Below, piece after piece: positions 1-7,639 of a stretch of DNA of 64,000 nt. The notes beneath the pieces were generated by a model that was given only the letters and a program-made list of their open reading frames with translations, made no database searches and was not told the origin of the DNA. The position numbers were made by a program, and so were the translations under genes. The DNA is from Paraburkholderia saeva. GTDB taxonomy: Bacteria > Pseudomonadota > Gammaproteobacteria > Burkholderiales > Burkholderiaceae. Positions within the stretch are counted from its first letter, which is position 1, and every line of letters begins with the position of its first letter. Location of the stretch: NCBI RefSeq assembly GCF_907164555.1, contig NZ_CAJQZC010000009.1, positions 124,001 through 188,000 of the forward strand, in the 5' to 3' direction.

Positions 1-1028
1 TCATGCAGGCGATCTCGACGATCACATGGCCCGCGATCGCCGCGCCCGTGGTCGGGCCGCCGATCGGCGGCTTCATCACAACTTATGCGTCGTGGCGCTG
101 GATCTTTCTGCTCAACGTGCCGGTCGGGCTTGCCGTGCTGGTTGCCGTCGTCGCGCTCGTGCCGAATCTGCGTGGCGGCGAACGACGGCCGCTGGATGTC
201 GTCGGTCTCATGCTGAGCGGCGCGTCGCTGACCGCAATCCTGTTCGGCGCCGAACTCGCGAGCCAGCCCGACAGCAATGCGTGGCACGCTGCGGGTCTCG
301 TCGTCGCGGGATTCGTGCTGGGATGGATCGCGTTCCGGCACGCGCGCAATCATCCGCATCCGCTCATCGACGTCTCGACGCTCAAGATTCCGACGTTTTC
401 CGTGACGATCGTGACAGGTTCGCTCACGCGGATCGGCATCGGCGCGGTGCCGTATCTGATGCCGCTGCTGTTCCAGATCGGCTTCGGGCTTTCCGCGTTC
501 AAATCGGGCTTGCTGCTGCTCGCGAGCGCGCTTGGCAATCTCGGCATGAAAGCGCTGACCACGCGCATCCTGCGACGCTTCGGCTTTCGCTATGTGTCGA
601 TTGTCGATGTTGCGATGGCGGGTCTTTTCATCATCCTGATCGGTCTGCTAACGCCCGCGACGCCGCTTGCGCTGGTGTTGTTTGTCGTGATCGTCTATGG
701 CGTCGGGCGTTCAATGCAGTTTTCGCTGCTCGCGACGCTCGCCTACGCCGACGTCCCGCAGCCGCAGATGAATGCCGCGAGCACGCTGTGGAGCGCAGCC
801 GCGCAGATGACCATCGGTCTTGGCATTGCGTTTGGAGCGGTGTCGCTGCGTCTCGGTGCACTGCTCAATGGCGAAGAAAGCGGGCGCGCATTTACGCTCG
901 ACGACTTCCGCCTCGCGTTCCTGTTCGCCGGTATCGTGACGCTCCTTTCCGTGATCGGCTATATGCGCATGGCACACGACGCGGGTCACAGCGTCGGCGG
1001 CGGTGCGCGCCGGCAAGGCGCGTCATGA
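1..1028 (+). CDS. MFS drug efflux transporter, DHA2 family (5'-truncated by window)
   Basis: This is a major facilitator superfamily exporter of the inner membrane, probably proton-coupled multidrug or metabolite efflux. The visible 341 residues open with the antiporter motif region GPPIGGFITTYASWRWIF, which in 14-helix DHA2 (EmrB/QacA-like) proteins lies in helix 5, so roughly 150 N-terminal residues lie upstream of the window. The rest shows about nine hydrophobic segments separated by short loops and a basic tail. The reading frame is open to the window edge, so the first Met seen is not the start. A perfect hairpin 12 bases after the stop separates it from the convergent beta-propeller gene. 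The substrate cannot be told from sequence. Confidence 0.88.
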   Translation, partial: MQAISTITWPAIAAPVVGPPIGGFITTYASWRWIFLLNVPVGLAVLVAVVALVPNLRGGERRPLDVVGLMLSGASLTAILFGAELASQPDSNAWHAAGLVVAGFVLGWIAFRHARNHPHPLIDVSTLKIPTFSVTIVTGSLTRIGIGAVPYLMPLLFQIGFGLSAFKSGLLLLASALGNLGMKALTTRILRRFGFRYVSIVDVAMAGLFIILIGLLTPATPLALVLFVVIVYGVGRSMQFSLLATLAYADVPQPQMNAASTLWSAAAQMTIGLGIAFGAVSLRLGALLNGEESGRAFTLDDFRLAFLFAGIVTLLSVIGYMRMAHDAGHSVGGGARRQGAS

Positions 1029-1039
1029 AGGTGTGATGT

Positions 1040-1074
1040 GCAGGAAAAGCGGGACCTTTACCCGCTTTTCCTGC
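1040..1074. terminator. Bidirectional hairpin terminator between convergent genes
   Basis: Two perfect 14-base arms, GCAGGAAAAGCGGG and CCCGCTTTTCCTGC, are separated by a 7-base loop. It sits between the MFS stop at 1028 and the beta-propeller stop at 1084, so it can serve both transcripts. There is no long T tract on either side, though the stem itself carries an A4/T4 stretch. Confidence 0.75.
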
Positions 1075-1083
1075 CTCACCGCG

Positions 1084-2568
1084 TTACAGCGACTGCACCT
1101 GAACCGCTGCACCCGGCTTGCCGCCCACCGAAGGCGCAATCACCAGATAACGGCGGCGGTCGCTGGTCGTTGCGCCGTTCGTCGTCACCACCTGACGGAT
1201 CTGTCCGATCGCGTTGACGATCGCCGAACCCGCCGGGTTCGTCATGAACGACGCGAGGGGCTCGATGGTGCCGCTGCCATCCGGCGCGTCGGCCAGCCCG
1301 AGAACATACGGCTGCTTCGGCTGCAACCCGGTTGCCGACGCCTGCAATACCTGCAGCAGACCCTGATCGAAGAGCGCAACACTGGTCGGCGCCGTGGCAC
1401 CGGCAGTCGTGCCTGCGCCTGATGTGCCCACCGACACGAGTGTCAGATGCCCGGCCTGCCCCGCTACGCCCAGCGGTTGCGTGTTCTGCGTGCCGTCGCC
1501 TTCGGGGACCGCGTTCGGCACATAGGCAATGGCCTGCGGCGCCTGTCCGACCGGCACCGTCGCGACGACCTTGTTGGTGCGCGTATCGATCGCCGTCAGC
1601 GCATCGGCGTTTTCGAGGCCCACATAAATGCGGCTGCCGTCACCCGAAGGCCACACGCCGTGCGGCAGATTCCCAACCGGAATCGTTGCAACCTGCGAAT
1701 AGTCGTCGGTGCGGAATACCTTCACCACGTTCAGGCCGCCGACCGTCACGTACGCAAACGTGCCTTTCGCATTGTGCGCAAAGTTCACGTGATTCGTGAT
1801 CGGACCGGTATCGATCGTCTTCAGCAGCGCGAACGGCGGACGCGCATCGAATACCTGCGTCCTGCCCACATCCTTGAGCGTGAACCAGACCTGCTTGCCA
1901 TCCGGCGTCGCGGCGATGTTCGGGCAGAACGGGCTCGCCTGCTGCACCTTGCCGACGATCTGATGACCGGCCACCGAGATCACATCGACTTCGGGATTGA
2001 ACGACGAACACACGTAGCCGTATTTGCCATCCGGCGAGAAGATCTGCATGCCTGGGCCTGCGGGCACGATGATGCGGGTCTTTTCCTCATACGTGTTCGC
2101 ATCGAGCACCGACACGTAGTTTTCGCCGCGCACGGTCACCCAGACTTCGCTGCCATCCGGCGTGAAAAACGCTTCATGCGGCGAGCGGCCGACATACGTC
2201 GTGTGCTTCACGGCATTCGTCTGCGTGTCGATGAACGTCACCGAGTTTGAACCGATCGACACCACGGCGAGCGTGCGATGGTCCGGCGAAAAACCCATGC
2301 CATGCACCAGCACCTGGCCTTTATAGAGCGGACTGAAATTGCCCGGCGACGGATCGCCCAGACGAATCACGCCAATCAGTTTGTTGTCGACCGGGTCGGT
2401 CACCGAAACCGTATTCGAGAACTGCTCGGCCGCGTAGACGCGGTCGTGATGACTGACAGGCACGTCGGCGTCGGCGAGCGCGCCGGGCGCCTGGCCGGCC
2501 CATGCGAACTGCGCAGTGGCCACCGCGGCGGCGGTCAACATCGTGGAGAGGAAGGACACAGGTTTCAT
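1084..2568 (-). CDS. Secreted YVTN/YncE-like beta-propeller protein
   Basis: A 494-residue exported protein. Residues 1-24 form a Sec signal peptide (basic start, hydrophobic core, cleavage after AWA). Repeated blocks of the type VYVGLENADALTAIDTRTNKVVATVPVG match the YVTN/YncE family of seven-bladed beta-propellers; the last 150 residues form a separate, alanine/threonine-rich beta domain. Such proteins are periplasmic and mostly of unknown binding function. The chosen ATG overlaps the TGA of the DUF305 gene by one base (TGATG), implying translational coupling. The reading frame stays open upstream through the DUF305 gene, but that part lacks propeller repeats and is a shadow. Transcription probably begins at the ECF-type promoter at 3135-3161. 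Confidence 0.88.
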   Translation of the reverse strand: MKPVSFLSTMLTAAAVATAQFAWAGQAPGALADADVPVSHHDRVYAAEQFSNTVSVTDPVDNKLIGVIRLGDPSPGNFSPLYKGQVLVHGMGFSPDHRTLAVVSIGSNSVTFIDTQTNAVKHTTYVGRSPHEAFFTPDGSEVWVTVRGENYVSVLDANTYEEKTRIIVPAGPGMQIFSPDGKYGYVCSSFNPEVDVISVAGHQIVGKVQQASPFCPNIAATPDGKQVWFTLKDVGRTQVFDARPPFALLKTIDTGPITNHVNFAHNAKGTFAYVTVGGLNVVKVFRTDDYSQVATIPVGNLPHGVWPSGDGSRIYVGLENADALTAIDTRTNKVVATVPVGQAPQAIAYVPNAVPEGDGTQNTQPLGVAGQAGHLTLVSVGTSGAGTTAGATAPTSVALFDQGLLQVLQASATGLQPKQPYVLGLADAPDGSGTIEPLASFMTNPAGSAIVNAIGQIRQVVTTNGATTSDRRRYLVIAPSVGGKPGAAVQVQSL

Positions 2569-3092
2569 CACGGTTCCGTTGGCGTGGTCATGGAAGGGTT
2601 CATCGATGTGGCGCCATGCATGTTGCCCATCGAGCTCATGCTGTGGTCTGACATCGGATGCGCGGATGGCGCAGAGGAATGCGGCGCGCCCTGCTGGTCG
2701 GGTGCAGGCAGGGAAGGCGGCAGCGGCTGGTTTAGCGCGACACGCATCGCGACAATCTCCTGCTGCTGCTCGACCACGATTTCCTGTGCGATGCGGCGCA
2801 ACTGCTCGTTGTGCCCGTGGCGCAGTTCGGCCTGCGCCATGTCGATCGCGCCCTGATGGTGCGGGATCATCATCGCGACGAAATCCTCGTCGACGTTGCC
2901 GGTCGGTTTGATCGACATGTCGTTCATCATTTTCGTCATCGCGTCGTCGTTCTCGGCAATGAACGACGACTCGTCCGTGTGAATCGTGGGGGTAGGTCCG
3001 GCATCGCCGGCGAACGCGGGCGATATCATCAGCCCATTGCAGAACGCCAGCGCGATCGCCGCACGTACGCAGTAAGGTAAGCGGGACTGCAT
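2568..3092 (-). CDS. DUF305 family exported protein
   Basis: A 174-residue protein with a signal peptide (residues 1-28, cleavage after AFA) followed by a DUF305 domain at about 40-125 with the family hallmark MMIPHHQGAIDMA at 74-86. The C-terminal 40 residues are rich in Met, His and Ser, a composition often linked to copper or silver handling in the periplasm; metal binding is an inference. It is the first gene of a two-gene operon with the beta-propeller protein and lies about 40 bases downstream of an ECF-type promoter. The DUF305 family is ferritin-like in fold, but its biochemical role is not settled. Confidence 0.9.
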   Translation of the reverse strand: MQSRLPYCVRAAIALAFCNGLMISPAFAGDAGPTPTIHTDESSFIAENDDAMTKMMNDMSIKPTGNVDEDFVAMMIPHHQGAIDMAQAELRHGHNEQLRRIAQEIVVEQQQEIVAMRVALNQPLPPSLPAPDQQGAPHSSAPSAHPMSDHSMSSMGNMHGATSMNPSMTTPTEP

Positions 3093-3134
3093 GAGAGATG
3101 TCTCCTCTGCGGCAAGACGTGTTTGTTATCTGCG

Positions 3135-3161
3135 CGAACACGCGCATGCAGGTGTTATTCC
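3135..3161 (-). promoter_or_regulatory. Candidate ECF sigma promoter of the DUF305 operon
   Basis: Read on the minus strand: GGAATAA (3161-3155), 15 bases, then CGTGTTCG with its GTT at 3139-3137. The same GGAAT-WW / GTT arrangement precedes the nearby sigma gene, the 242-residue anti-sigma-like gene and the DUF4148 gene. The GTT lies 45 bases before the DUF305 start, a sensible leader length. Confidence 0.6.
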
Positions 3162-3250
3162 ACGCCTTTTGCGCTTTATTTGCGCATTCGTCGTTCAGCG
3201 CGATTCGCGATAGCATGGCGACCAGCGCGGCGACAACAGGGAATAAACGA

Positions 3251-4180
3251 ATGGCGTTCGATGAACGGGTGCTGAACGGAATGGGCGTGTTGACAGCGAT
3301 CGTCGACACCGGCAGTTTTGCCGCGGCGGCCGAGACGCTCGATATGTCGCAGTCCGGCGTCAGTCGTTCCATTGCACGGCTCGAAGCGCGGCTCGGCATT
3401 CGCCTCTTCGATCGCACGACGCGTTCCGTCACGCTCACCGACGAAGGCCGGCGCTTCTACGAGCAGATCATGCCGCTGCTGTCGGGTCTCGAAGAAGCCG
3501 CGGCATCGGCGACGCTTGGCGCGACTGCCGTGCGCGGACGGTTGCGTATCAACGTCGATCCGTTCTTCTCGCGACTCTTTCTTGGGCCACGTCTTGGCGC
3601 GTTCATGGAACGCTATCCGGATCTGTACGTTGAACTCGTGACACGCGATCAGCTCGGCGACATGGTGGCAGACGGTTTCGATCTCGCGATACGTTTCGGC
3701 GAACCGCGTGCGTCGACACTGGTTGCACGCAAGCTGCTCGACACGCGTATCGTCACGGTCGCCTCGCCCACCTACATCAAGCGGCACGGACGACCGCTCG
3801 CACCCACGGATCTCGAACGCGAACCGCACGTCTGCATCAAGTTTCGCGAACCGAAGACCGAGCGGCCGTTTCCGTGGGAGTTTCATCGCGGCAAGAAGAA
3901 GGTCGTCATCGAAGCACGCGGGCGCCTCACGATGAACGATGGCGGCACGTTACACAGTGTGTGTCTGGCAGGTTATGGCATTGCGCAGATTTTCGCGCTG
4001 GGTGCGGAGCAGCTGATCGCGAGCGGCAAACTCGTCGACCTCTTTCCCGACTGGGCCGACGAATCGTATCCGCTCTATGCGATTTATCCTTCGCGCCAGC
4101 ATGCCCCCGCCAAAGTGCGGGCGTTCTTCGATTTCATCGCCTCGCTGACGGACAGCCCTTTCGACACACCTGCGATGTAG
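3251..4180 (+). CDS. LysR family transcriptional regulator
   Basis: A 309-residue LysR-type regulator: winged HTH at about residues 10-68 (TAIVDTGSFAAAAETLDMSQ and RLFDRTTRSVTLTDEG), then the two-lobed effector domain of the CrgA-like subgroup to the C-terminus. The start at 3251 is preferred over upstream in-frame Mets because it places the HTH at the usual distance and has AGGGA at 3238-3242. It is divergent from the DUF305/beta-propeller operon, the common layout for a LysR protein and its target, but no clear T-N11-A box was picked out. The effector is unknown. Confidence 0.88.
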   Translation: MAFDERVLNGMGVLTAIVDTGSFAAAAETLDMSQSGVSRSIARLEARLGIRLFDRTTRSVTLTDEGRRFYEQIMPLLSGLEEAAASATLGATAVRGRLRINVDPFFSRLFLGPRLGAFMERYPDLYVELVTRDQLGDMVADGFDLAIRFGEPRASTLVARKLLDTRIVTVASPTYIKRHGRPLAPTDLEREPHVCIKFREPKTERPFPWEFHRGKKKVVIEARGRLTMNDGGTLHSVCLAGYGIAQIFALGAEQLIASGKLVDLFPDWADESYPLYAIYPSRQHAPAKVRAFFDFIASLTDSPFDTPAM

Positions 4181-4211
4181 TCCCGACAGGATTGGCAGCG
4201 CGTGCCCCGGA

Positions 4212-5072
4212 TCAGTTCGTACCCTGCGTGGCCGAAACACCCGAAGGCGCTGTGCCGTTCGCGGTTAACTGCGCGTACACATCGTGCGAAAGCTCAAGCA
4301 GCGCCTTGCGATCGATGCCGCCCGACACCGCGTAGCCGAAATCGCCGTCGATCCAGTAGAACACGTTCACCGGGCCATCCTGGTAGAGCTTGAACGCGGT
4401 CGTATCCGAACTGACCTTGCGGTGCGAAATGCACAGCGTGATGCGTTCGCCCTTCGCATCGTGATACATGAATTGCGCAACGGGACCATCGACGCCCGGC
4501 AGCAACCGTCCGCCCATCAGTTCGAAACCGGTCCGTGTGAGAACCGGCGGACGTACGTTCGTGCCCATCCGGTTCGACACCCACGTCACCAGTTCCTGTT
4601 CACGGTCGACGCCCACTTCCACCGGCCGCATCACTTCCGGCGTGTACAGCACGTGCGCAATCGCCGATTGTCGCGCGAACGATTCCGGTCCCTCGACGCT
4701 GACACGACGTTCGATCGCATTGCCCGCACCGTCAGTCACAATGGTGACAGCCTGACGGCCCATGTTCGTGCCCACGCCGATACCGACGCCAAGCATCAGC
4801 GCAGCGGCCATGCCAGCGAACTGCGGCCAGTTCAGTGCGTCGTGCCAGCGCCGCTTCACGGAGGGAAGCAGGCGCGCGGGCACCGGTTCGCTGAGCACAC
4901 GGTCATAGCGCTCATGAAACATGTTGTTCAGCGAAAAATAGTCGCTCACGCGTGCGGCCAGTTCGTCGTTCGCTTCGAGCAGACGGTCGATTTCCTCGCG
5001 GCGATGGGCGGCCAGCGATCCGTCGACATAGGCGTGCAGTTCTTCTTCGCTGATCTGATGTTGATCGTTCAT
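4212..5072 (-). CDS. Membrane anti-sigma factor (RsiW-like)
   Basis: A 286-residue protein with a cytoplasmic N-terminal anti-sigma domain (ISEEELHAYVDGSLAAHRRE near residue 7), one transmembrane helix at about 85-103 and a large periplasmic C-terminal domain. Only one Cys is present, so the zinc-binding HxxxCxxC signature of ZAS-type anti-sigma factors is absent. Its ATG overlaps the stop of the ECF sigma gene by four bases (ATGA), the classical sigma/anti-sigma coupling that keeps stoichiometry. It presumably holds the sigma factor at the membrane until an envelope signal releases it; the signal is unknown. A related protein is encoded at 5710-6438. Confidence 0.85.
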   Translation of the reverse strand: MNDQHQISEEELHAYVDGSLAAHRREEIDRLLEANDELAARVSDYFSLNNMFHERYDRVLSEPVPARLLPSVKRRWHDALNWPQFAGMAAALMLGVGIGVGTNMGRQAVTIVTDGAGNAIERRVSVEGPESFARQSAIAHVLYTPEVMRPVEVGVDREQELVTWVSNRMGTNVRPPVLTRTGFELMGGRLLPGVDGPVAQFMYHDAKGERITLCISHRKVSSDTTAFKLYQDGPVNVFYWIDGDFGYAVSGGIDRKALLELSHDVYAQLTANGTAPSGVSATQGTN

Positions 5073-5584
5073 CGCACCACCTTCAGTTTCGCACCCGGCT
5101 GTTTGCCGGACATCAGCGCGCGCAACCGCTCGCGTCCCCGCGAAAGGCGCGACATCACCGTGCCGATCGGCACGCCAAGCGCCAGCGCCACGTCGGCATA
5201 GCTCATTTCTTCGAGACCGACCAGCAGCACGACCTCCCGTTGATCGTCAGGGAGGCGCTGCAGCGCGAAGTCGAGATCGCGCACTTCCAGCGACTGCGAC
5301 GGGTTCGCCGCCACCGCGAATTCGCTTTCCGGTACTCCGTCGTCGACCGATACATGCACCGCGCGGGAGCCCGCCTTGCGGACCTGATTGATGAACACGT
5401 TGTGCATGATCGTGAAGAGCCATGCGCGCAGGTCCGAGTCCGGCCGGAACTGCCCTGCGTTGCGCAGCGCGCGCTCGAGCGTGTCCTGCACCAGGTCGTC
5501 GGCCAGCTCGCGATTGTTGATCAGCGCGCGCGCGTATCGACGCAGCCGCGGCACCTGATCCATCAAACCATCACGGACGCTCAT
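5069..5584 (-). CDS. ECF (sigma-70 group 4) RNA polymerase sigma factor
   Basis: A 171-residue extracytoplasmic-function sigma factor. Region 2 occupies about residues 10-75 (ELADDLVQDTLERAL and LRAWLFTIMHNVFIN) and region 4 about 105-155 (LPDDQREVVLLVGLEEMSYA, then VPIGTVMSRLSRGRERL, the HTH that reads the -35 element). It is immediately upstream of and overlapping its anti-sigma gene. The upstream pattern GGAATAA-N15-GTT at 5646-5672 suggests it transcribes its own gene. Shared elements nearby suggest a small local regulon (242-residue anti-sigma-like protein, DUF305/beta-propeller operon, DUF4148). Confidence 0.93.
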   Translation of the reverse strand: MSVRDGLMDQVPRLRRYARALINNRELADDLVQDTLERALRNAGQFRPDSDLRAWLFTIMHNVFINQVRKAGSRAVHVSVDDGVPESEFAVAANPSQSLEVRDLDFALQRLPDDQREVVLLVGLEEMSYADVALALGVPIGTVMSRLSRGRERLRALMSGKQPGAKLKVVR

Positions 5585-5645
5585 CGCGCTTCCCTCTTCC
5601 TTTCAGTTCCGGTGCTGCCGGCTCGAACGCAGGATCCATATGATA

Positions 5646-5672
5646 CAAACCGCCCAGTGAGCGCTTTATTCC
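5646..5672 (-). promoter_or_regulatory. Candidate autoregulatory ECF promoter of the sigma gene
   Basis: Minus strand: GGAATAA (5672-5666), 15-base spacer, GTT (5650-5648) within CGGTTTGTATC. The start codon lies 64 bases downstream. It matches the pattern seen before three other transcription units of this locus. Confidence 0.55.
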
Positions 5673-5709
5673 GCGCGCGTTGCATTTTTTCTTCCGGCCC
5701 ATGCACTTG

Positions 5710-6438
5710 CTATCGCGGGGCCAGCAGATCGGCTGCGCGCATCAGGCCGTGCGTCGTGGCGCCGCCGGCAAGCACATAGCGGGTATGCCCCGCACTCCAT
5801 TCCAGCACGCGACTTCCACCCACCCGGCGCGCCTGCCACTGCGGTTGCGCAGCCGCCGTCATATCGCGCACCGAAAGCAGTACCGCCCGCTCGCCCGCTG
5901 CATTGCTATAGACATAACCCCGCGCCTCCGCAAACGCGCCTACCGGTAGCGACGAGACGGCAATCGCCCGGAAGCCGACGCTGGAAAGATCGGGGGCGTC
6001 GGCCAGTAATGGCGCATCGTTTCGCCCGTCGACGGGCGTATGCGCGGCGTTTGCCTGTTCGAGCGCCATGATCGCGCCCGCCTCCAGCGCCGCGGCGGGC
6101 ACGCGCATCGCGTACAGCACGGCGGTTACCGCGACGCCAGCCAGAAGCAGGATGATCGTGATGCTGCGGGCGTGCTGCCGCAACCACCCCCCGAGCGTTG
6201 CCCGATACAGCGCGAATGTGGCGTGCCGCGAACGACCGCCCTCGTCAGCGTGCTGAAAGGTGGAATGCATGCGCAGATTGAGTTTGCCGTAAAAGGCCAC
6301 GCGGCGCGCTTCGTCGGGACGCTCCTCCAGATAGCGCTGGATCTGCGCGGCACGATCTGGCGCCAGCAGGCCATCGACGAACGCCTGAATATCGGCTTCG
6401 GTAACAACGGCATCGGAGGGGGGCTGGATGGGGCGCAT
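5710..6438 (-). CDS. Second membrane anti-sigma-like protein
   Basis: A 242-residue protein built like the anti-sigma factor encoded at 4212-5072: N-terminal helical domain (VTEADIQAFVDGLLAPDRAA near residue 12), one transmembrane helix at about 92-111 and a periplasmic C-terminal domain ending in a segment that parallels its partner (GYVYSNAAGERAVLLSVRDM compared with FMYHDAKGERITLCIS). No zinc-binding Cys motif is present. It lies upstream of the sigma gene on the same strand, with a 125-base gap that has its own ECF-type promoter, and has an ECF-type promoter of its own at 6474-6501. It could be a second anti-sigma factor, a co-regulator, or a decoy sensor. Confidence 0.75.
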   Translation of the reverse strand: MRPIQPPSDAVVTEADIQAFVDGLLAPDRAAQIQRYLEERPDEARRVAFYGKLNLRMHSTFQHADEGGRSRHATFALYRATLGGWLRQHARSITIILLLAGVAVTAVLYAMRVPAAALEAGAIMALEQANAAHTPVDGRNDAPLLADAPDLSSVGFRAIAVSSLPVGAFAEARGYVYSNAAGERAVLLSVRDMTAAAQPQWQARRVGGSRVLEWSAGHTRYVLAGGATTHGLMRAADLLAPR

Positions 6439-6473
6439 ACGGATATGAAATGGAGCATCAGGTCTTCAAGGCA

Positions 6474-6501
6474 CGAACACGTATGTGCACTGTTTTATTC
6501 C
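6474..6501 (-). promoter_or_regulatory. Candidate ECF promoter of the 242-residue anti-sigma-like gene
   Basis: Minus strand: GGAATAA (6501-6495), 16-base spacer, then CGTGTTCG with GTT at 6478-6476. The -10 block CGTGTTCG is identical to the one before the DUF305 operon. The start codon is 38 bases beyond the GTT. Confidence 0.6.
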
Positions 6502-6659
6502 ATTCGTTGCCGGCTTTATTTTTCGACGTTCGACGCGCTGAAAACCAGCGCGGCCAGAGAGTGTTAACCACCGTTCCAGCCGGTTTATTTCCATTCAGTT
6601 CGACATCCTCTGCAGATATCCATTTTTTTCGTTCATACGTGTTTTCCCGTGTTTTTGCG

Positions 6660-6685
6660 GGAATTTTTGAAGGCACGCCTTTGTT
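6660..6685 (+). promoter_or_regulatory. Candidate ECF promoter of the DUF4148 gene
   Basis: Plus strand: GGAATTT (6660-6666), 16-base spacer, GTT (6683-6685) within TTTGTTATCC. It is a weaker match to the pattern before the sigma gene (GGAAT kept, AA replaced by TT). The start codon is at 6726, about 40 bases downstream. Confidence 0.4.
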
Positions 6686-6725
6686 ATCCCGAGTGCGTAC
6701 CGCGCAACTCACTCAGGAGCCGAAC

Positions 6726-6992
6726 ATGAAAAAGCTTGTCATGGTGTCTTTCTCGCTGGCCCTCCTCGCATCGTCGAGCGCATTTGCCGAAGGCAAGACG
6801 CGCGCCGAGGTCTACCAGGAACTGATCGAGGCACAACAGAACGGACTCGCTTACGTCACCGATGCGTCGTATCCGGATGTCAGTCCGGCCTTCACCGGAA
6901 CCGTCGCGTGGATGAAGGCCCAGCGTCTCGCGAAACAGGAACAAGCCGCGGATATGGCGAGCGGCGCCAGCGCGGCGCCTCGTGTGCAGTGA
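6726..6992 (+). CDS. Small exported DUF4148 protein
   Basis: An 88-residue protein: signal peptide at residues 1-21 (MKKLVMVSFSLALLASSSAFA) followed by a short DUF4148 domain (KTRAEVYQELIEAQQNGL). DUF4148 proteins are small periplasmic proteins, numerous in Burkholderiaceae, with no assigned function. AGGAG at 6714-6718 supports the start. It is divergent from the anti-sigma-like gene across 287 bases, and both sides carry ECF-type promoter candidates, so it may be an effector of the sigma response. Confidence 0.88.
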   Translation: MKKLVMVSFSLALLASSSAFAEGKTRAEVYQELIEAQQNGLAYVTDASYPDVSPAFTGTVAWMKAQRLAKQEQAADMASGASAAPRVQ

Positions 6993-7192
6993 TCGCCACG
7001 GGCTACCGGCCAGGACGTTAACTGCAAGGTAGGGGGGCCAGACCGGAATGCGATCTGCTCACCATGTAGATAAAACGAGGATTAAAAAACAGGACGGGTA
7101 TGAACCCACCGCGTGGCATTTCGCCATGAAACGCGGCGTTGCGCGGCAGGGTGGCGCGGGTTTTCGCGCCATCTGCCCTCTTCTGCCTGCGG

Positions 7193-7390
7193 CTAGCCCT
7201 TGCCGCCGGGCGACTGGCGCAGGTTATCGCGCACACGCTTCGCGACGAGGACGGGCAGAAAGTCGCGAATCCGCGCGCCGTTGTCGTACTCTGCCCACGT
7301 GTCGGCGAACATCTTCGACACGGTTTCAGGCGGCGTGCGGGTCTCTTCGGCGATTGCGTTGACAACTTCCTCGACGTTGGGTTGGGCCAT
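7193..7390 (-). CDS. DUF3562 family small protein
   Basis: A 65-residue cytoplasmic protein (VEEVVNAIAEETRTPPETVS, then ARIRDFLPVLVAKRVRDNLR) that fits the DUF3562 family of Burkholderiaceae. The pattern looks helical and HTH-like, but no function is established. It stands alone, with more than 200 bases to the next gene on either side. Confidence 0.75.
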   Translation of the reverse strand: MAQPNVEEVVNAIAEETRTPPETVSKMFADTWAEYDNGARIRDFLPVLVAKRVRDNLRQSPGGKG

Positions 7391-7639
7391 GATGGTGCTC
7401 GCTCCAGAACAGGGACGGAAGGATGGGAAAGACTGGCAGAAGGATCATTACAGGACGCAACGGTAAATGTTGCAAATTGAATTCATCAATCAACCGGTGG
7501 GTTGGCTTTTTGTGTTCCGTCTGGTGAGATGACGCTTACGGATGCGCAAGGTGACACCTTGAACGCCATCAGGAGCCCAGGTTCCGATCCGCCGATGACG
7601 CGCCGCAACACGCGTTTTCGATAGTAACCCTTCCCGACG
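7391..7639. other. Intergenic region with a 15-bp palindrome
   Basis: No convincing coding sequence. It contains the perfect palindrome CAAGGTGACACCTTG at 7547-7561 (7-base arms, one central base) and a weak CAACC/GGTTG hairpin followed by five T at about 7493-7511. Confidence 0.5.

Noticed and set aside
3240..3246. GGAATAA just upstream of the LysR start, as an ECF promoter
   Set aside because: Only four bases separate it from the start codon and no GTT follows at 15-16 bases; it overlaps the ribosome binding site.
1084..3438. A single 784-residue minus-strand frame covering both the beta-propeller gene and the DUF305 region
   Set aside because: The part beyond 2568 runs through the DUF305 gene in another frame and lacks propeller features; the signal peptide begins at 2568.
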